From Saprospiraceae bacterium (GTDB lineage Bacteria; Bacteroidota; Bacteroidia; Chitinophagales; Saprospiraceae): a stretch of 64,000 bases of DNA. Position 1 is the stretch's first letter. Each line of letters starts with the position of its first letter. A program made the position numbers and the translations under genes. The stretch spans positions 248,001 through 312,000 of the forward strand of contig JAJCYH010000023.1 in assembly GCA_029262995.1 (NCBI GenBank), in the 5' to 3' direction. The notes beneath the pieces are model-generated. The model ran no database searches and was not told the DNA's origin. It was given only the letters and a program-made list of their open reading frames with translations. Shown here one piece after another: positions 18,352-26,386 of this stretch.

Positions 18352-19839
18352 TTACAAACACAACATATAGGCCGTCAAAGCCTCTTTTTCCTCTTTATTT
18401 AAACCAAGCTCCAAAATGAGATTAAAAAACTCAACAGTATCATCTAACGTTAGCAATCTATCATCATGGAGGTAAGGTGGTGAATCCTTAATTCCCCTCA
18501 GCGGAAAAGTTTTAATGGGCCCTTCTGGTCTACCAATATAAAATCTTTCAACTTGCAAATCATGCATATAGTCATCAACAAAGGCAGGACCATAGTGACA
18601 ACTTGAGCATTGTGCTTTACCAAAAAACAATTCTTCACCAAACAACTCTTGTTCATTAGCCTTGGTTGCCATGAGTTTTCCATTTGGTCCCAATTTTGGA
18701 GCAGGGGGAAAATCAAGCATAGCATTAAAATCACCCATTCGATTTGAAACAGTCTTTTGATGTCCTCTTGGTCCTATAGCTTGCATGAATCCAGGATCTC
18801 CATCAAAATATTCTTCAATTTCTGCAAAGTGATCCATACTCCTAATTGAACGCTTTGATGACAATTGCATCAAATTATAATTTCCTCTCATGGAAGGTGT
18901 TCCCACTCTTAATCGAGCAAGATTTGGTCTGCTGTCAGGACCTAATTCGAAAGCTCCATTTGTGTGCCCATTTACGTGGCATGAAAAACAAGATACGCCT
19001 GCACTTGGTTCTTCTGTTATTCTATGCGTTGTATGGTTAAACCATGTTGTTGCAGTTGGTCTAAGCAATTCCTTTAAACCTTCCATTTGTTCTGGAGTCA
19101 ACAATCCATTAAATATTTCATAATAGTTACTTAGAGTAACCTCTACCCCTTTAGTAACATCTCCTAGCTCTTTATGGTTAGATAAAAACATTGGAGGAGG
19201 AAACTCAGGCAAATATTGATCTGGAATATCATGATCTAAATCTATTCGAATATGTTCAGGGTGAACCTTGTTCCATTCATCTGGAAATACCATATGTGCT
19301 GTGGTTGCAATTGGATGCGCAAGCGGCTTAAAAGGAAAAATATTTTTCCGTCTGATTTCTTCAGGAGACAGCTCACAAAGTTCTTCAAATGACTTAATTC
19401 CTTCTGGCAATCTTGACACTGGTCCTTTCATGATAGCTTTACGTCCACCAGACATATATTTCCCTTCATGCGTTTTGCCTAAAAAGTCATAGCGTGATTC
19501 CATATAAGCTCTTACTTCATTCATTACCAATGACTTTCGATCAGAGTTATACGCAAGCCATTCTTCCCATTCCATTGGAAGGTTTGGGTCCATAAACGAA
19601 GATTTACCCTTTCCTGCATATCGCCATAAATCAAAAGGCGTTCTGTCTCCTTTTTCTAAATCAGGAAATGGTAAAAGTGAGTCAACATGACTTGGACCTA
19701 AGCCGTAATCAGGTTCTTCATAATCTTGAACGACTGCACCACGTGATTGTAGCAAATGCAGATCGATATTAATCGGTAGCTGAGAAGCTAAAAGTACGAT
19801 AGAGCCCAATGCTATTGGAACAATTATCTTTTTTGACAT
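18352..19839 (-). CDS. di-heme cytochrome c peroxidase-like (MauG/CcpA type) protein
   Basis: A 495-residue periplasmic or membrane-anchored protein with an N-terminal hydrophobic segment (IVPIALGSIVLLASQ). Two c-type heme sites are visible: CFSCH at residues 284-288 and CSSCH at 411-415, followed by GPAFVDD and the PLRGIKDSPPYLHDDRLLTLDD segment characteristic of the di-heme peroxidase/MauG fold. About 280 residues precede the first heme, much longer than in classical CcpA, and that part has no recognised motif. It may reduce peroxide or oxidise a partner protein. It sits 25 bp after the DoxX-like gene and 25 bp before the barrel gene. Confidence 0.8.
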   Translation of the reverse strand: MSKKIIVPIALGSIVLLASQLPINIDLHLLQSRGAVVQDYEEPDYGLGPSHVDSLLPFPDLEKGDRTPFDLWRYAGKGKSSFMDPNLPMEWEEWLAYNSDRKSLVMNEVRAYMESRYDFLGKTHEGKYMSGGRKAIMKGPVSRLPEGIKSFEELCELSPEEIRRKNIFPFKPLAHPIATTAHMVFPDEWNKVHPEHIRIDLDHDIPDQYLPEFPPPMFLSNHKELGDVTKGVEVTLSNYYEIFNGLLTPEQMEGLKELLRPTATTWFNHTTHRITEEPSAGVSCFSCHVNGHTNGAFELGPDSRPNLARLRVGTPSMRGNYNLMQLSSKRSIRSMDHFAEIEEYFDGDPGFMQAIGPRGHQKTVSNRMGDFNAMLDFPPAPKLGPNGKLMATKANEQELFGEELFFGKAQCSSCHYGPAFVDDYMHDLQVERFYIGRPEGPIKTFPLRGIKDSPPYLHDDRLLTLDDTVEFFNLILELGLNKEEKEALTAYMLCL

Positions 19840-19864
19840 TAGAATAGTTTTTATTAAATTAAAA

Positions 19865-20329
19865 TTAGTTAAGGTTTAATCCTTGAGATTCAGTACTTGT
19901 GCTATTTTTATTTGTTGACTGATTGTTTTGCAAACTATCGGGGTAGATTACCCAAAGTGCAGCAATTATTATTATATTTTTAAAAATATATTGACCCAAA
20001 ATACTTGGTGTCCATAGTGATCCTTGAAATGTTAAATCAGGAAAAAGTATCAAAGGTGAAAAGGTAAAAACAAGATGTGCTGTTCCAACCCAAATGCCAA
20101 GTTTTCTGAATTTGTTGGTAAACAAACACAAACCAATAAGCATTTCTAATATCGCCAAACTGTATATACAAAATGACTCCGATAAAACCCCGCAACACAA
20201 CTTACTTACCGTATCAATTCCAAGTGCCTCTGCCGGACTAGCATTTGGTATCATTTTTAAAAAACCGAAATAGAAAAATATCAATCCGATACAAATGGAA
20301 AGCAGTCGCAATTTTGAATTTAGCTTCAT
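19865..20329 (-). CDS. DoxX-like four-helix membrane protein
   Basis: A 154-residue inner-membrane protein with four hydrophobic segments: LLSICIGLIFFYFGFLKM, YSLAILEMLIGLCLF, LGIWVGTAHLVFTFSPLILF and IFKNIIIIAALWVI. The order and the GFLKM motif after helix 1 fit the DoxX/DoxD-like family, whose members often serve redox or oxidative-stress modules. It is the first gene of the operon with the di-heme cytochrome and barrel protein, and it faces the LytTR regulator across a 138-bp gap holding the direct repeats at 20417-20447. The physiological substrate is unknown. Confidence 0.65.
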   Translation of the reverse strand: MKLNSKLRLLSICIGLIFFYFGFLKMIPNASPAEALGIDTVSKLCCGVLSESFCIYSLAILEMLIGLCLFTNKFRKLGIWVGTAHLVFTFSPLILFPDLTFQGSLWTPSILGQYIFKNIIIIAALWVIYPDSLQNNQSTNKNSTSTESQGLNLN

Positions 20330-20416
20330 CAGAGTTGGTTATTGATAAGGAAAACAATTATTATTGCTGTTAGTTAAACACTAAAAGTAATGTGCCTCTT
20401 TAATTTCAGTGCTTCA

Positions 20417-20447
20417 ATTATGTGAAACCAACAATATATTATGTGAA
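20417..20447 (+). promoter_or_regulatory. two ATTATGTGAA direct repeats, candidate LytTR operator
   Basis: ATTATGTGAA occurs exactly at 20417-20426 and again at 20438-20447, start-to-start distance 21 bp (two helical turns). LytTR regulators bind paired direct repeats at such spacing. The site is 20 bp upstream of the LytTR regulator ATG and 88 bp from the divergent DoxX-like start. The second copy also forms TATGTG-N6-CACATA with the following bases. It could mediate autoregulation and divergent control. Confidence 0.55.
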
Positions 20448-20467
20448 CTAGCACATATTTTTTTTAA

Positions 20468-21166
20468 ATGAAAAAAATCAATCAGAAATTAAGTTGTCTA
20501 ATTATTGACGATGACCCTACTATAACTAATTTGATTGAACACTTTTGCAGTAAAGTACCACAAATCGAATACTGCATCAGCTGCAATAATGCTGTTGATG
20601 GATTAAAGCTGATTAGCAATCAGGAATTCGATCTTTTATTTCTTGATTATAATATGCCAGAATTAGATGGAAGGGCAATTTTGGAAATTAAGAAAGATAA
20701 TAGCAAAGTAGTTATGATCACTTCCAACAGTGAATTTGCTGTTGATTCCTATAATTACCCACAGATTATAGACTACCTACTAAAGCCTATTAAGTTTGAC
20801 CGCTTTATTAAGTCCATAGGTAAATTTTCTCAAGAAATTCCTTCCAAAGTTCAAGAAAATAAACACTACTATGTTAAAGATGGGATCAGATGGGTTAAGA
20901 TTAATTTAGATGATGTATTGTTTATCAAATCAGATTCCAATTATGTTATCTGGCAAACAATAAATAGATCGGTAATAAGTTTAATGACCCTAAAAGATTT
21001 GGAAAAAGATTTGCCTGATAATTTCAAAAGAATTCACAGATCCTATATTATAAATATTAACCAAATTACAGAAATTTCAAAAGAGAATATCTCTATTTCA
21101 AAACATAAAATTCCAATCGGAAATCAATACAAGGAGATAGTCTTTCAATTACTAGATGGAACTTAA
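20468..21166 (+). CDS. LytTR-family response regulator
   Basis: A 232-residue cytosolic transcription factor. Residues about 10-120 are a receiver domain with the acidic pair IIDDDP, the phosphoacceptor Asp in LLFLDYNMPELDG, the Ser/Thr switch MITSNS and the conserved Lys in YLLKPI. Residues about 137-230 are a LytTR DNA-binding domain (VKINLDDVLFIKSDSNYVIW, then LPDNFKRIHRSYIININQI). No kinase gene lies directly upstream; the nearest is the hybrid kinase, which converges and overlaps its 3' end by 4 bp. Direct repeats suited to a LytTR protein lie just upstream, so autoregulation is likely. Confidence 0.9.
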   Translation: MKKINQKLSCLIIDDDPTITNLIEHFCSKVPQIEYCISCNNAVDGLKLISNQEFDLLFLDYNMPELDGRAILEIKKDNSKVVMITSNSEFAVDSYNYPQIIDYLLKPIKFDRFIKSIGKFSQEIPSKVQENKHYYVKDGIRWVKINLDDVLFIKSDSNYVIWQTINRSVISLMTLKDLEKDLPDNFKRIHRSYIININQITEISKENISISKHKIPIGNQYKEIVFQLLDGT

Positions 21167-23811
21167 AGCAGTTCAATATTCTCTTTAATCTTGAATAAAT
21201 AATATTCCATTCTTAAGTTAAATGGAACGGCTTCATTACTTAGATCTCCTTGAGAAATATTTTCTAAGCTTAATAAAAAGTTTTCAAAATCATTAAGTTT
21301 CAGCCTTCGTACAGAAGTAATAATTTTATGGATAAGTGAACTTAACGCTTCTTTATCAGAATTATTAAATGCCTTTGAGCTTCTTTCTTGCATTAATTTC
21401 CACTCATCATAGAGTAAAGTCAAAGCATTATGTATCTTTTCAATATTTCCATCGTAATCATCTACTATAGAGGTAAAATCAGGAGCCTCAAAAAGAAGCC
21501 TCGACATATCTTCACTTATTCTATCAATTAATTCCTTGGCGGAAAAAGGCTTTTGAATATGAATAAAATTTAAATTTTCAAGATAAATTTCATCTCTTGC
21601 AACTGCAGAAACTATATAAATCAGACTCTTAGATTGCAAATACTCTCTTTTATTATTCAATACATTAGGTAGATTGATATTTCCAATTTTGTAATCACAA
21701 ATTAAAATATCAAAGGATGAAAAATTCAAATCTTTTACTTCATTAGCTTTAGTTACATAACTAACTTTTTCAAACAATGCTTTAAAATGATATTTATATA
21801 AATCAATAATTTGTACGTCATCTTCAATTATCAGTATACGCTTACTCTTCAAAACAGAATTGATATTCAAATTGCGTTTAGCTTCTGCTCTATGTGATTT
21901 TGTTCGCTCTGGAAGTTTTAAAGAAAAATAAAATTCAGAACCTTTTAAAACTTGAGATTTAATCTTTAATTCGGACTTATGTAGCTGCAATAAAGCGATA
22001 ACTATACTGAGACCAATTCCAAAACTGTCACGAGGAACAGAATCTTTATTTCCAGTATAATATCTATTTCTTATAGCCAAAATTTCAGATTCTTCGATTC
22101 CCTTTCCATTGTCAATTACATTAAATATTATCTCATGATTCCATTCATTATCTTGCTGACGTTGCAAGCTAATGGCAACCCTCCCCTTTTCTTCAGTATA
22201 TTTAATAGCATTGCTTACCAAATTTGTAAGTAACTGACTAAGCCTTGCGCTATCCAGATAAAACTCACTCTCTCTAAATGTGGCATCAATATCCAGCTTT
22301 AATTCAATTTTTTTCAATGAAGCTGAAAAAACAAAAATCTTAATAAAGTCATTCATAAATTCTGCTAAGTCAATCCATGAAGGCTCAAGGGTGATTTCTC
22401 TTTTAAGCACTTTCTTATAATCCAATACATCATTTACGAGGCTTTGCAAATTAAGTGTGCTCAATCTAATGCTCTCAATCAATTTTAGCTGATGTGGCAA
22501 ATGCTTGTTTTTGTATAGTAAATCACTTAACCCCATAATTGTGTGAATAGGATTACGAATCTCATGACTCATATTTTCTATAAACTGCTGCTTTTCCATT
22601 ACAGCAGTTTCTGCTTCCAACTTGGAATGTTTCAATTTTTTTATATTCTCGAGAACCAATTTGGTCATATAATTAAAACTTTGTGCTAAAACACCTATTT
22701 CATCATTACGTTGGGAAGGCAATTCAATCTCTTCTAGCCTTACAGAAAACTGTTTTATTGTTTGTGAAATATTTTTTAATTCTGAAACTTGTCTTTTCAT
22801 TATAGCCATTGCAATCATCAATGACAACATACCAAAGCCTAGGATTATCATCAAACTGTTATTTCTCCATGCATAATAATTAGCCAATAACAGTCTTCGA
22901 TCAGCAGATACCATAACATAAACGGAATAGTCGTTTTTAGGATAATACAGTTTTTCAAACCTTAAAAGAAAGTCCTTAATTTTGATAACAGATGAATTTA
23001 CTTCGAACATATTTTCTGGCAGTTTACCAAACGTTTCTAAGTAACTAGAAGGATTACCAAATTCAAATTCAAACATTCTTGCTTGTTCTTCATGAGAAAG
23101 GTAATAGCCATCGCCATTTAACAATGAAACCCTAACATTTGCGTCAGCCAATTTTGACAATGAATTAATTAGGGAAGATATGTTTGCATTAATAACAACA
23201 ATTGCTTCAACTCCATTGTTAACGTAAAGTGGATAAGCCATCCTAATAGTAGGTGTATATGGGATACTTATTTCTCCAAATTCTTTATTAAGATCTATTG
23301 GCGATATATAAATAGAATCAGGAGGTAAACTGATTGTATTCTTAAAATACTCTCGATCACCCTTTTCTTGTAATTGACTAATATCAACTATTACAAATTC
23401 TTCATCTTTTTTCTCAACTCTTACAAGTTCTTTTCCATTATTTTCTAGACCTATAATTCTGATTTGCGAAAAGTGAGGTTTTGATTTCAATAAACTCAAA
23501 TACTCCTTCTCAAGCAATGACTTTATATCATTAGACCCGCTATCAAGGAATAATTCTAACAAAGGACTTTGACTTATATGAGTAATATCATATTTTAAAT
23601 CGATTATGTATTTGGAAAATATAAGACCAACACGTTCAGAAGAGTGAATTAAATTCTTCTCAGAGGATTTGATAATTTCTTTTGAACTATTTCTGAGTAT
23701 AATATAACTGATCAGACTAATGGTAATGAGAAATAAGCCAAAATAGCTGATGGCATTTTTTGCAGCAAGAGACAGTTTTATTTTATTAAAAATTTTAATT
23801 TTACTCTCCAT
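21163..23811 (-). CDS. hybrid sensor histidine kinase with receiver and Hpt-like domains
   Basis: An 882-residue inner-membrane kinase. It has a TM helix at residues about 20-45, a Cache-like extracellular sensor (about 46-315) and a second TM helix (NNSLMIILGFGMLSLMIAMAI). A HAMP segment (ISQTIKQFSVRLEEIELP ... NDEIGVLAQSFNYM) follows. The HisKA motif MSHEIRNPIHT has His416, and the ATPase part has DNGKGIEESEI and SFGIGLSIVIALLQLHK. A receiver domain carries IIEDDVQ and Asp706 in ICDYKIG, and a C-terminal Hpt-like helix has His828 in SLIHKIITSVRRL. It is thus a four-step phosphorelay in one chain. Its stop shares a TTAA with the LytTR regulator stop. It starts 3 bp after the bestrophin-like gene stop. 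Confidence 0.87.
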   Translation of the reverse strand: MESKIKIFNKIKLSLAAKNAISYFGLFLITISLISYIILRNSSKEIIKSSEKNLIHSSERVGLIFSKYIIDLKYDITHISQSPLLELFLDSGSNDIKSLLEKEYLSLLKSKPHFSQIRIIGLENNGKELVRVEKKDEEFVIVDISQLQEKGDREYFKNTISLPPDSIYISPIDLNKEFGEISIPYTPTIRMAYPLYVNNGVEAIVVINANISSLINSLSKLADANVRVSLLNGDGYYLSHEEQARMFEFEFGNPSSYLETFGKLPENMFEVNSSVIKIKDFLLRFEKLYYPKNDYSVYVMVSADRRLLLANYYAWRNNSLMIILGFGMLSLMIAMAIMKRQVSELKNISQTIKQFSVRLEEIELPSQRNDEIGVLAQSFNYMTKLVLENIKKLKHSKLEAETAVMEKQQFIENMSHEIRNPIHTIMGLSDLLYKNKHLPHQLKLIESIRLSTLNLQSLVNDVLDYKKVLKREITLEPSWIDLAEFMNDFIKIFVFSASLKKIELKLDIDATFRESEFYLDSARLSQLLTNLVSNAIKYTEEKGRVAISLQRQQDNEWNHEIIFNVIDNGKGIEESEILAIRNRYYTGNKDSVPRDSFGIGLSIVIALLQLHKSELKIKSQVLKGSEFYFSLKLPERTKSHRAEAKRNLNINSVLKSKRILIIEDDVQIIDLYKYHFKALFEKVSYVTKANEVKDLNFSSFDILICDYKIGNINLPNVLNNKREYLQSKSLIYIVSAVARDEIYLENLNFIHIQKPFSAKELIDRISEDMSRLLFEAPDFTSIVDDYDGNIEKIHNALTLLYDEWKLMQERSSKAFNNSDKEALSSLIHKIITSVRRLKLNDFENFLLSLENISQGDLSNEAVPFNLRMEYYLFKIKENIELL

Positions 23812-23813
23812 AT

Positions 23814-24800
23814 TTACATTAAAAAACCATTTTCTCCTTTTACAGGTGCAGGAATATTTTGATCGAAAATCATTTCTCTTATATCGATTTCAATTCCTCT
23901 AGAAATTGCAGTAATTGGAACATCATTGTAAGTCCCTTCAAATGGGTTTTCAGAATAGTCTCCGATTTTTTCCATCAAAAAAAATATCCAGATAATTAAC
24001 GCCGACATAAATGAACATATTGCACCGGTCCAAAGGTTCAATTCGCTAAAAACATCCAATAAACCAAGAGGAACAAAGGCACAAAACACCAATGTCAACC
24101 AAAGAGCAGTCGAAGCATATTGGCGAGGGAATGGAAAGTTTTTAATCCTTTCTGATTTTCCTTGATCATCATAAAAAGTACGTATTAAAGCATGAAACTC
24201 CATATGACGAAAGTCCTCAAAATATCCACAGTTTCTCAAATTCTGCAGTCTCATTGATTGTAAACGTAACAATTGAGTTGCCATATTACTCGAAGATTCA
24301 AGTTCTTCAAGTTCTGTTTGGACTATCAGTTCAGATAGTTCATTTTTAAGTTTTGTTGTATAGTCTTCGCATACCGTTGGAGAATAAATTCCGTTTAATC
24401 TATTTTCGATATGCTCCCATGGTCTACTCAACCTAAGCTGGTGTCTTAGAGCTGTTAACCAAGCTATATGTCTATAAATCAATTCTCGTTTTATCTCTTT
24501 GTCATTATCACCATCAACAAATGAAACTACCGCAGCACCAAAGCTCCTGCTATTATTTACAATACTTCCCCATATTTTTCTTGCTTCCCATGTTCTGTCA
24601 TAAGAGCTATTGTTTTTAAAACCTAAATAAAAGGCCACTGCTATACCAATCACACTAATGGGCTGCCAAGGTATTGTAAAGGAAAGTTTAAGATAAAACG
24701 CTGCATAACTTACTATTGCAGAATAAAGGAACCCGAATAAAAAAGGTTTTTTTGACCAATTGAAAGTCATCCAAAACCCATAATTACGTTTAATATACAT
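23814..24800 (-). CDS. bestrophin-like (UPF0187) membrane channel protein
   Basis: A 328-residue protein of the bacterial bestrophin family, pentameric ion channels of the inner membrane. It begins with MYIKRNYGFWMTFNWSKKP and has an early hydrophobic pair (FLFGFLYSAIVSYAAFYLKL; PISVIGIAVAFYLGFKNNSSYDRTWEARKIWG), the family hallmark NSSYDRWWE-like segment. Two more hydrophobic stretches (ALWLTLVFCAFVPLGLLDVF; AICSFMSALIIWIFFLMEKIG) and the conserved ENPFEG acidic stretch follow. The sensor kinase gene follows after 3 bp on the same strand, so ion flux and signalling may be coregulated. Ion selectivity cannot be read. Confidence 0.85.
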   Translation of the reverse strand: MYIKRNYGFWMTFNWSKKPFLFGFLYSAIVSYAAFYLKLSFTIPWQPISVIGIAVAFYLGFKNNSSYDRTWEARKIWGSIVNNSRSFGAAVVSFVDGDNDKEIKRELIYRHIAWLTALRHQLRLSRPWEHIENRLNGIYSPTVCEDYTTKLKNELSELIVQTELEELESSSNMATQLLRLQSMRLQNLRNCGYFEDFRHMEFHALIRTFYDDQGKSERIKNFPFPRQYASTALWLTLVFCAFVPLGLLDVFSELNLWTGAICSFMSALIIWIFFLMEKIGDYSENPFEGTYNDVPITAISRGIEIDIREMIFDQNIPAPVKGENGFLM

Positions 24801-24839
24801 CCTTCAAAAATTTAAAATTAAAAAATTATATTTCAAAAG

Positions 24840-25487
24840 CTATACCTCATATTCTTTAAAACCTGTCTCATAAAACAACTCAAAACCAGAATGCTTTCTC
24901 ATAAAAGTTAGCATAGGATGCTTTAGTATCATGCTTTGATCTTGTAAACCAAAGGAAGCTGATTTTTGAATACATTCAAAAGCATTATCAATATTTTCCA
25001 CTACAGAATAAGCGCAAGCCATATGGAATTAAACTTCTTCGTCATTTGGATTCAGATCCAGTGCCTTCTTAAAATCTACAAGTGCATCTTCCAAATCATA
25101 CTCATTTAGCATCTTCATAACTTCCTTTTTTAACTTATCATCAGGATTGGAAGACAAGGAAATTGTAACATTTTAATGCAGCATAATTCCATATTTCAAT
25201 AAATATATAAGTAGGATTGGACCATTGGTCTTTGATGTTAGTACATATCTCTGCTTTTATCCCTATTCCAAAATAGTAAAATGTTTTTTCGTTCCCAAAA
25301 AAGAGGATTTTTGAGAAACAATTTGTCCAGCTACTATTACCGTTTCTTCTCCCAACCAATTGTTATGGAATTCAATGACAGAGTCTCCAGAAGCAAGTTT
25401 TTTGTAATATATAATATCTATTTTATGGCCAAAGTCACCATTTTCAATTGAAAGCTCAAGTACTAGTGAATCTTTTATAAAAAATAA
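24840..25487 (-). pseudogene. decayed gene for a TPR-end-of-group protein
   Basis: Read from 25487 downward, one frame gives SLVLELSIENGDFGHKIDI, then KLASGDSVIEFHNNWLGEET and VIVAGQIVSQKSSFLGTKKH, ending at a TAG. After a frameshift the protein resumes as VLTSKTNGPILLIYLLKYGI, passes a TAA at 25173-25175, continues NVTISLSSNPDDKLKKEVMK and NEYDLEDALVDFKKALDLNP, meets a TAA at 25029-25031, and finishes with a TPR-end segment (MACAYSVVENIDNAFECIQK) to 24840. At least two in-frame stops and one frameshift therefore interrupt a protein that otherwise reads well. Both internal TAA codons could come from CAA by one change. The last 60 codons still form an open frame but are unlikely to be a gene. 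Confidence 0.75.
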
Positions 25488-25574
25488 CTAGAATTGATGA
25501 AAATTATTTAAATATTTTAAGCTGTATTTAATGACGCTACTATTTTCTATATCACTTTTATCTTGTAGAAGTAT

Positions 25575-26336
25575 GGAGAAGTATTGAAACTATTCCAACA
25601 CTTATCTCCTAACTACAGACTGAAACAGACAGACAAAAACCACCCAAAGCTAAAAACTGAATACGTTGAATACAACTCTCAAAATGGTGGAGGCATTATT
25701 AAGGCACAGTTGTCAAGATTAATGAACCCAAAGCAATAAAGACCAGGTGTAATTGTGGTACACAAAAACAGAGGCTTAAATCCATATCTTGAAGATGTAG
25801 GAAGAAGACTTGCATTAGAAGGGTTTATTAGCTGTGCACCAGATGCACTATCTCCTTTAGGTGGATAACCAGGTGATGATGAAACAGGTAAAGAAATGCA
25901 AAGAACAAGAGATAAGGATGAGATGCTAAATAATTTTATAGCTGCCTTTAAATATTTAAGAGCTCATAAAGAATGTAATGAAAATATTGGTGTAGTAGGA
26001 TTCTGTTTTGGTGGTTATATAGGCAATATGATGGCAGCACTGGTTCCAGAATTGAAAGCTGCTATTCCCTATTATGGCGGTCAACCTCCTACTGAATACG
26101 TCAAAGATATTCAGTGTCCTCTATTGCTTCACTTTGCAGAACTGGACCAACGGGTTAATGAGGGATGGTCTCAATACGAATCTGATTTAAAAATGCACAA
26201 TAAAGAATATTCAGTTCACTTTTACCAAGATGCCAATCATGGATTTCATAATGATACAACCCCTAGATATGATAAAGAAGCGGCACAATTCTCGTGGAGC
26301 AAAACAATTGAATTCTTTAAACTGCATTTGAAATAA
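25575..26336 (+). pseudogene. decayed dienelactone hydrolase gene
   Basis: A single frame spells a dienelactone-hydrolase family protein: LKTEYVEYNSQNGGG, then [40 protein letters not shown], the nucleophile segment GFCFGG, Asp in FAELDQRVNEGW and His in DANHGFHNDTTPRYD. It is broken by TAA codons at 25737-25739 and 25866-25868. The second replaces a Tyr expected in the GGYPG segment. Near the 5' end the frame passes from EVLKLFQ directly to LSPNYRLK, which suggests loss of about 30 codons that normally encode a Tat signal. The 146 codons from 25896 stay open and contain the whole catalytic triad, so recent decay is likely. Confidence 0.8.
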
Positions 26337-26371
26337 AAAAAGGAACACTTTTTACAGCATTCCTTTTTTTT
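26335..26371. terminator. bidirectional intrinsic terminator
   Basis: An A-run followed by GGAA, a 12-nt loop, TTCC and a T-run forms a symmetric stem flanked by A/T tracts. It sits between the convergent dienelactone hydrolase pseudogene and the giant surface-protein gene and could stop transcription from both sides. Confidence 0.65.
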
Positions 26372-26386
26372 AAAATTAAAACCTAA

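Noticed and set aside
25029-25175. TAA codons in the TPR-end and dienelactone hydrolase genes as evidence for stop-codon reassignment
   Set aside because: Intact long genes across the window end with TAA, and the affected genes also carry a frameshift or deletions. Ordinary gene decay explains it.
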